Shown: in pieces, positions 59,020 through 64,000 of the stretch
Numbering within the stretch: the stretch's first letter is position 1
Layout: the number at the start of each line of letters is the position of its first letter
NCBI RefSeq assembly: GCF_020215645.1
Contig: NZ_CP084058.1
Coordinates: 7,068,001-7,132,000, forward strand
DNA from: Nonomuraea gerenzanensis
Lineage (GTDB): Bacteria > Actinomycetota > Actinomycetes > Streptosporangiales > Streptosporangiaceae
Direction of reading: 5' to 3'
Length of the DNA stretch: 64,000 nucleotides
Notes under the pieces: model-generated
What the model saw: only the letters and a program-made list of their open reading frames with translations
Told to the model about the DNA's origin: nothing
Database searches by the model: none
Program-made: the position numbers and the translations under genes

Positions 59020-60333
59020 ATGAACGCCATGAACGCTATGAACACCTTGCGCACCGCCGTCCGAGGCCCCGTTCTGCTGCCCGGCGACCCCGGCTTCGAC
59101 ACGGCCCACCGCCCCTGGAACCTGGCCGTCGAGCAACCCGTGGCGGCCGTGGTGGAGGCGGCCGACGCCGACGACGTGGCCGCACTCGTCCGTTTCGCCC
59201 GCGCGGCGGGGCTGAGCGTCGCCGTGCAGCCGAACGGGCACGGCGCGTCCGGCAGCGCCGCGGGCACGATCCTGCTGCGTACGGGCCGGTTGCAGACCTT
59301 GGAGCTCGACCCGGCGGCGCGCCGGGCGCGGGTCGGCGCGGGGGTGCGGTCGGGACAGCTGCAGGCCGCCGCCGCCCCGCACGGCCTGACGGGGCTGCCC
59401 GGCAGCTCCCCCGTCGTCAGCGTGGCGGGGGTGGCGCTCGGGGGCGGGCTGAGCTGGTTCGGCCGGGCGCACGGGTGGGTGGCGGACGCGGTCGCCGCGT
59501 TCGACGTCGTGGACGCCGAAGGGCGGCAGCGGCACGTCACCGCGGGCTCCGACCCCGACCTGTTCTGGGCGCTGCGCGGCGGGGGCGGCGACTTCGCCGT
59601 CGTCACCGCGCTGGAGCTGGCGCTGTTCCCGGCGCCGCGCCTGTTCGGCGGCCGGGTCCTGTGGTCGGGCGAGCACGCCGGCGAGGTCATGGACGCCTAC
59701 CGCCGGATCACCGCCACCGCGCCCGAGGAGCTGACGGTCTGGCTGGACCTGCTGCACTTCCCCGGCTCCGCCCCCATGGTCGCCGTGGACGCCACGTACC
59801 TCGGCGAGCAGGACGCGGCCCGCGACCTGCTGGCGCCGCTGGACCGCCTGGCCCCGCCGCTGTCCGACAGCCGGCGGGTCATGGCCGTCTCCGAGCTGGG
59901 CGGCATCACCGCCGAGCCCACCGACCCCGGCCCCGGCCTCTCGCGCGCCGAGCTGCTGACCGGGCTGGACGACGCGGCGGCCAAGGCCCTGCTCGCCGAG
60001 CCGATCGCGCCGCTGCTCAGCGTGCAGGTCCGGCACCTCGGCGGCGCGTTCGCCCGGCCGTCGGACACGCCGCAGGGGCCGTTGACCGAGCCCTACGCGC
60101 TCTACCTGTTCGGCATCCCCGCCGATCCGGCCGCCGCGAAGGCCGTGGCCGCCAAGCAGCGCGATCTCGCCGGGGTCCTGCCGGTCAGCGGGCGCAAGCC
60201 GTTCACCTTCCTCAACCCCGCCGAGACGGCGGCGGACGCCTTCACCCCGGCGGCCCTGGCTCGGCTGCGCGCCGTCAAGCACCGCCACGACCCGCACGGC
60301 GTCTTCCGCGCCAACTTCCCCGTCGGCGGCTGA
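59020..60333 (+). CDS. FAD-linked oxidase, berberine-bridge-enzyme-like
   Basis: A 437-residue flavoprotein of the FAD_binding_4/BBE group. PNGHGASGSAAGTILL carries the His that in relatives binds FAD covalently. GLPGSSPVVSVAGVALGGGL has Ser where bicovalent enzymes have Cys, so single attachment is expected. The C-terminal BBE motif is RLRAVKHRHDPHGVFRANF. No signal peptide. The gene opens with three ATGAACxxC repeats, giving three possible starts 9 bases apart. Likely controlled by the divergent MocR. Confidence 0.85.
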   Translation: MNAMNAMNTLRTAVRGPVLLPGDPGFDTAHRPWNLAVEQPVAAVVEAADADDVAALVRFARAAGLSVAVQPNGHGASGSAAGTILLRTGRLQTLELDPAARRARVGAGVRSGQLQAAAAPHGLTGLPGSSPVVSVAGVALGGGLSWFGRAHGWVADAVAAFDVVDAEGRQRHVTAGSDPDLFWALRGGGGDFAVVTALELALFPAPRLFGGRVLWSGEHAGEVMDAYRRITATAPEELTVWLDLLHFPGSAPMVAVDATYLGEQDAARDLLAPLDRLAPPLSDSRRVMAVSELGGITAEPTDPGPGLSRAELLTGLDDAAAKALLAEPIAPLLSVQVRHLGGAFARPSDTPQGPLTEPYALYLFGIPADPAAAKAVAAKQRDLAGVLPVSGRKPFTFLNPAETAADAFTPAALARLRAVKHRHDPHGVFRANFPVGG

Positions 60334-60341
60334 CGTTCCGG

Positions 60342-60983
60342 TCAGGGCTTGCGCGCGAAGACGATGGCTCCGGGGGCGCGCTCGTCGAGGTCGAGCAGCA
60401 GCTGGGCCTCGACCGTGAACCCGGCGTCACGCAACCGGTCCGCCACCTGATCGGGGGTGCGGCGGTGGATGTACACCTTCATGGGATGCCCGCCGTACCC
60501 GCGCGTCTTCAGGTGCGACTCGTCGCCGGCGTGGAAGCCGACCAGCAGCGGCCCGCCGGGCCGCAGCACCCTGCGGAAGTGGCCGAACACGCCGGGAATC
60601 GCGTCGTCGGGGACGTGGATCAGCGACCAGAACGCTAGCAGGGCACCCACCGAGGCGTCGGGCAGGTCGAGGTCGGTCATCGAGCCCACCTCGAACCGCA
60701 GATGGGGATGGTCGCGCCGGGCCACGTCGATCATGGCCGGGGAGAGGTCGAGGCCGAAGGCGTCCACGCCCAGCTCGTGCAGGTGCGCCGTGACGTGCCC
60801 CGGTCCGCAGCCCACGTCCGCCACCGGTCCGCCGCCGGCGGCGCGTACCAGGTCGGCGAACAGGGCCAGGGCCGCGCGCAGGTAAGGGCGCTCGCCGAGC
60901 GCGTCGCGCAGTTGGTCGGCGTAGCTGACGGCGACCGTGTCGTAGGAGGCGCGGGTGTCCTCCAGCCAGTTGTCCGCGTTCAT
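60342..60983 (-). CDS. class I SAM-dependent methyltransferase
   Basis: A 213-residue Rossmann methyltransferase: VADVGCGPGHVTAHL (motif I), FGLDLSPAMIDVARR (acidic SAM-ribose contact), VGALLAFWSLIHVPDD, FRRVLRPGGPLLVGFHAG. C-terminal VYIHRRTPDQVADRLRDAGF. The substrate is unknown. ATG 60983 is the domain start; the long upstream frame is shadow. Convergent with the flavoprotein, 8 bases between stops. Confidence 0.87.
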   Translation of the reverse strand: MNADNWLEDTRASYDTVAVSYADQLRDALGERPYLRAALALFADLVRAAGGGPVADVGCGPGHVTAHLHELGVDAFGLDLSPAMIDVARRDHPHLRFEVGSMTDLDLPDASVGALLAFWSLIHVPDDAIPGVFGHFRRVLRPGGPLLVGFHAGDESHLKTRGYGGHPMKVYIHRRTPDQVADRLRDAGFTVEAQLLLDLDERAPGAIVFARKP

Positions 60984-61077
60984 GGGCCGACACCCTAGTA
61001 CCGACGTGATCGGGAACGGCCATGATGAGGCGTGGCCGCGACCGGGAATGTCGGTGGCCGCTGCCATACTGCGGCAC

Positions 61078-61884
61078 ATGTCGATGGAGACGGTCGTGCT
61101 CACCGGCGCTGCGGGCAGCGTCGGTTCCGTGCTGCGTGAGCCGCTGCGGCGCCGGCTGCGCCGGTTGATCTCGGTCGACCGGGCACCGCTGACCGCCGGT
61201 GGGCCGGGCGAGGAGGTCCGGCAGGCCGAGCTGGGCGGCGTCGAGGACGTCCGGCCGCTCGTCGAGGGCGCCGACGCGATCGTGCACCTGGCCGGGGTGC
61301 CCGACGAGGCGCCGCTCGCCGACCTCCTGGAGGGCAATGTCCTGGGCACCCACCACGTGCTGGAGGCGGCCAGGCTCGCCGGGGTCGGGCGCGTGGTGCT
61401 GGCCAGCAGCAACCGGCTGACCGGCTGCTACCCGGCCGCGCAGCCGGTCTCGGCGGAGATGCCGCCGCGGCCCGACGGCGTGTACGGCGTCAGCAAGGTC
61501 GCCGTGGAAGCGCTGGGGCGGCTGTACGCCGACAAGTTCGGCCTGGAGGTGGTGTGCCTGCGCATCGGCAGCCTGGAGCCCGAGCCGAGCGAGCCCCGGC
61601 ATCTGGCCACCTGGCTGAGCCCGCGCGACTGCGCCGGGTTCGTCTGGGCGGCGCTGACCCGGCCTGGCCTCGGCTTCACGGCTGCGTACGCGGTGTCGGC
61701 CAACACCCGCCGGTTCTGGGAGCTCGACGACGACCTCGGCTATCGGCCCCTCGACGACGCGGAGACCTACGCCGGCCGCGTCCCCGGCGCCGCGGAGTTC
61801 TTCTCCGACGGCCAGTTGCAGGGCGGTCTCTATGCCGGCGCCGACTACACCCTGCGGCACGCCTTGGGCGGCACGCCGTCCTGA
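61078..61884 (+). CDS. NAD-dependent epimerase/dehydratase family protein
   Basis: A 268-residue extended-SDR fold: VVLTGAAGSVGSVLRE (NAD motif), AIVHLAGVPDEAPL, VVLASSNRLTGCYP (catalytic Ser region) and YGVSKVAVEALGRLYADKFG (YxxxK). The C-terminus is short, as in uronate/hexuronate dehydrogenases, which start with this type of TGAAG motif. Start chosen at ATG 61078 by domain edge. The family assignment is sound; uronate specificity is a guess. Confidence 0.8.
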   Translation: MSMETVVLTGAAGSVGSVLREPLRRRLRRLISVDRAPLTAGGPGEEVRQAELGGVEDVRPLVEGADAIVHLAGVPDEAPLADLLEGNVLGTHHVLEAARLAGVGRVVLASSNRLTGCYPAAQPVSAEMPPRPDGVYGVSKVAVEALGRLYADKFGLEVVCLRIGSLEPEPSEPRHLATWLSPRDCAGFVWAALTRPGLGFTAAYAVSANTRRFWELDDDLGYRPLDDAETYAGRVPGAAEFFSDGQLQGGLYAGADYTLRHALGGTPS

Positions 61885-62213
61885 TCGCAGCGGTTCGGCT
61901 CGGACCGTCCACGGCATGGCGATCGCCGCCCCGGCGACCGCGCACCGTCCCGCGGGCGGCGCGCGGGCGGCGCGGGGACGCAGGCGGCGCGGGGGCGCAG
62001 GCGGCGCGCGGACGTGTGGGCGGCGAGGCATCCGGCGTCCCGCCTGACCTCCGCGCGCCCACGCACGTGCGAATGGCCGCAGACGTGCGAATGGCTCGCG
62101 CACGAACGGGCGGCGGAGGCGTACGGACTGCTGCCCGACCCCAGCGCGGGCGTCGGCGGGCTGCGGCGTAATCTGTCGTGGTCCTCTTGATCCCAGGTCC
62201 GAAGGAGGCCGCT
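61885..62213. other. 329-bp repeat-rich intergenic region
   Basis: No supported gene. 61950-62035 is a simple GGCGGCGCG-type repeat field. A 13-bp direct repeat ACGTGCGAATGGC occurs at 62065-62077 and 62083-62095. Sequence after 62095 could be read as a short coding remnant ending in TGA at about 62188, but no family is recognisable. The patatin ribosome site is at 62201-62207. Confidence 0.5.
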
Positions 62214-63194
62214 GTGGACGACGTCAGGAGCCGGCATCGGATGCTCGCGGTGCTGACGCGCCGGGCGGCCGAGGGAAGCCGGCCCGGCGAGCGGACCGAC
62301 GGCCACCGGGTGGCGCTGGCCATCGAGGGCGGCGGGATGCGCGGCACCGTGTCGGCAGGCATGGCGCTGGCGATCCAGCAGCTCGGCCTGCTGCCGCTGT
62401 TCGACGCCGTCTACGGCGCCTCCGCGGGGGCGATCTCGGGGGCGTGGCTGCTGAGCGCCCGCCCCGAAGGGCTGCGCGGCTGGACCGACCCGGTGTTCGC
62501 CAAGGCGCTGATCCGCCGCGGCAACGTACTGCGCGCTCGTCCCGTCGTGGACGTGCGGGGCCTGATCGAGACGGTCTACGTCCGCGAGTTCCCGCTCGAC
62601 TTCGCCTCGGTGCTGGCCGCGCCGATCGAGTTCCATCCGCTCGCCACCGACGTGCTGACGGGCGAGGCGGTGGACCTGCACGCGGCGCTGACCGACGAGC
62701 GGGCCCTGCAGCTGGCTCTGCGGGCGAGCGCCGCGCTGCCGCTGCTGGCCGGGCCGCCCGTGGCGTTCGGTGACCGGCTGCTGTACGACGCGGGCGTGGC
62801 CGAGTCGATCCCCTTCCGCCAGGCGCTGCGCGACGGCGCCACCCATGTGCTCGTCCTGCGCTCACGCCGCCTCGTGGACAGTGCCTCCCCGCGTACGTCC
62901 CCGTCGTGGGGCGCGCGGCTCGTCACCGGCGTCGGCCTGCGCCGGCACAGCGCGGCACTGCGGACGGCGTTCCTGTCGCGGGACGCCAGGCTGGCCGCCG
63001 ACGACCGCCTCCTGGCCGAGCACGATCTCGACGGGCCGTCCCTGAGCGACGGTCCCGCCGTCCTGTCCATCCGCCCGCCGGACACCTCGCCGGCCATCAG
63101 CCGTCTGGAGAGTGACGCGGCGCTGCTGCGGACGGCCTTCGAGGTGGGTCACACCGCCGCGACGGCGGTGCTCAAGGGCGTTTCCGTCTCTTGA
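62214..63194 (+). CDS. patatin-like phospholipase
   Basis: A 326-residue patatin-domain lipid acyl hydrolase. ALAIEGGGMRGTVSAGMAL (oxyanion GGGxRG), nucleophile motif YGASAGAISGAW (GxSxG, about residue 76), and the dyad aspartate in LLYDAGVAESIPF (DxG, in the DAG form). Bacterial members act on phospholipids or neutral lipids in the cell or as toxins. No signal peptide. GTG 62214 follows AAGGAGG; a GTG at 62178 is in frame but lacks a ribosome site. Confidence 0.87.
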   Translation: MDDVRSRHRMLAVLTRRAAEGSRPGERTDGHRVALAIEGGGMRGTVSAGMALAIQQLGLLPLFDAVYGASAGAISGAWLLSARPEGLRGWTDPVFAKALIRRGNVLRARPVVDVRGLIETVYVREFPLDFASVLAAPIEFHPLATDVLTGEAVDLHAALTDERALQLALRASAALPLLAGPPVAFGDRLLYDAGVAESIPFRQALRDGATHVLVLRSRRLVDSASPRTSPSWGARLVTGVGLRRHSAALRTAFLSRDARLAADDRLLAEHDLDGPSLSDGPAVLSIRPPDTSPAISRLESDAALLRTAFEVGHTAATAVLKGVSVS

Positions 63195-63223
63195 GGCAGG
63201 CGGCGCTCGAAGGACGTGCCCCC

Positions 63224-63252
63224 TTGAAACTAGAGCAATTCTTTAGAAAGAT
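63224..63252 (+). promoter_or_regulatory. sigma-70-like promoter giving an almost leaderless mRNA
   Basis: TTGAAA (63224-63229), 17 bases, AAAGAT (63247-63252). The predicted start point falls at about 63259-63261, on the ATG of the SDR gene. Confidence 0.4.
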
Positions 63253-63257
63253 GCTCT
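63232..63257. promoter_or_regulatory. interrupted dyad AGAGCA..TCTTT/AAAGA..TGCTCT
   Basis: AGAGCA (63232-63237) pairs with TGCTCT (63252-63257) and TCTTT (63240-63244) with AAAGA (63247-63251), with a two-base bulge. It overlaps the proposed spacer and -10, so it is a good operator candidate; it is AT-rich against the local background. Confidence 0.45.
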
Positions 63258-63260
63258 GCC

Positions 63261-64000
63261 ATGGCCTCTGTGATGGTGGTGACCGGCGGGAGTCGCGGCA
63301 TCGGGCACGCGGTGTGCGAACGCCTGGCCGGCGACGGGCACCGCGTGCTGCTGGTCGCACGGGACCCGGAACGCGGCCGGCAGGCCGCGGCGGGCATCCA
63401 GGGGAACGTCGAGTTCGTGGCGGGCGACCTGACGACGGTCGCGTCGGTGCGGCGGCTGGCCGAGGAGTTGCGGGAGCGGTGCCCGCGCGTGGACGTACTG
63501 GTGCACAACGCCGGGATCTGGCCCAGCCGCCGCGTCCTGACGGCCGATGGGGTGGAGGAGTCGTTCGCGGTCAACCACCTGGCGCCGTTCCTGCTCAACC
63601 GGCTGCTGGAGGATCGGCTCGGGCGGGTGGTGCAGGTCAGCGCGGGGCTCTACGTCAAGGGCAGGGCCGAGCCCGGCCGCACGTCCGTGGGGGCGGACTT
63701 CTCGTCCTTGCGGACGTACGCGGACACGAAGCTGTGCAACCTGCTGACCGTGCCGCTGTTCGCCGAGCGGTGGCGGGAGGCGGGTGTCACGATCGACGCC
63801 GTGCACCCGGGCGTGATCCGCACCGGGCTCGGTGACCGCAGCGGTCCCGCCGGGTGGCTGCTCAAGGTCGTGAAGCGTAGGTGGGCGACGGTCGAGCAGG
63901 GCGCGGGGCCGGTCGTGGCGCTGGTGGGCGGCACCGGCACCGGCCGCTACTTCGACCAGACGGCGAAGGTGCCACTTCAGGGGCCGGCGCTGGACGGGGA
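63261..64000 (+). CDS. short-chain dehydrogenase/reductase, cut off by the right window edge
   Basis: About 246 residues are visible and the frame is open to base 64000. MVVTGGSRGIGHAVCERLAG (NAD(P) motif), VLLVARDPERGR, VDVLVHNAGIWPSRRV, VVQVSAGLYVKGRA (Ser) and TYADTKLCNLL (YxxxK), then AVHPGVIRTGLGD. It resembles the retinol-dehydrogenase/protochlorophyllide-reductase-like SDR group. The ATG has no ribosome site and lies near the predicted transcription start, consistent with leaderless translation. Confidence 0.83.
   Translation, partial: MASVMVVTGGSRGIGHAVCERLAGDGHRVLLVARDPERGRQAAAGIQGNVEFVAGDLTTVASVRRLAEELRERCPRVDVLVHNAGIWPSRRVLTADGVEESFAVNHLAPFLLNRLLEDRLGRVVQVSAGLYVKGRAEPGRTSVGADFSSLRTYADTKLCNLLTVPLFAERWREAGVTIDAVHPGVIRTGLGDRSGPAGWLLKVVKRRWATVEQGAGPVVALVGGTGTGRYFDQTAKVPLQGPALDG

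Overview
The window is about 64 kb of very GC-rich DNA with actinomycete features: GTG and TTG starts, long antisense shadow ORFs, Tat and Sec secreted proteins, Ser/Thr kinases, many TetR/LysR/GntR regulators, and operons joined by 4-base ATGA/GTGA overlaps. The gene set (SARP-like regulators, P450s, NB-ARC/TPR proteins, ECF41 sigma) suggests a Streptosporangiaceae-type soil actinomycete such as Nonomuraea. That is an inference from content; no rRNA or tRNA gene is visible to anchor it. No CRISPR array, phage or transposase was seen.

Layout. 1-15 kb is an accessory stretch: a lipoprotein cut by the left edge, a membrane-anchored NB-ARC/TPR protein, a secreted beta-propeller, a lipoprotein hydrolase, a cupin, a broken NPP1 (necrosis-inducing-like) gene, a small secreted protein, a BTAD regulator fused through a membrane helix to a periplasmic-binding domain, an MFS pump, a GH16 hydrolase, and a kinase with a WD40-like sensor.

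15.2-25.8 kb is one leftward molybdenum/tungsten operon: a MobA-MoaD fusion, aldehyde:ferredoxin oxidoreductase, NAD-type formate dehydrogenase (FdhA, FdhB), MoeA, and MoeA with a periplasmic-binding-like domain. It reads as a self-contained enzyme and cofactor module. A divergent sulfite-oxidase-like gene beside it has lost part of its core.

26.9-46 kb holds mostly small regulator-target pairs: an NADH-dehydrogenase-like flavoprotein, P450, TetR and siderophore-interacting protein, NmrA with TetR, PEBP with GntR, a second P450 with an unusual I-helix, a RiPP (TOMM) remnant under an exact CebR-type box, multicopper oxidase with LysR, a phosphotransferase, a PLP decarboxylase, SDR with an MmyB-like regulator, and an SDR-ECF41 sigma operon with its own ECF41 promoter.

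46.6-54.2 kb is a metal-uptake island. A siderophore ABC operon (its permease frameshifted) with an MFS gene runs left, and a nickel/peptide-type ABC operon without ATPases runs right. A Fur-like palindrome lies between them. 54.2-64 kb returns to TetR/SDR, a second kinase, MocR with a BBE-like flavoprotein, a methyltransferase, an epimerase, a patatin and an SDR cut by the right edge.

A recurring feature is in-frame tandem duplication of short units (25-42 bp, different at each locus) in linkers or tails of regulatory and membrane proteins.
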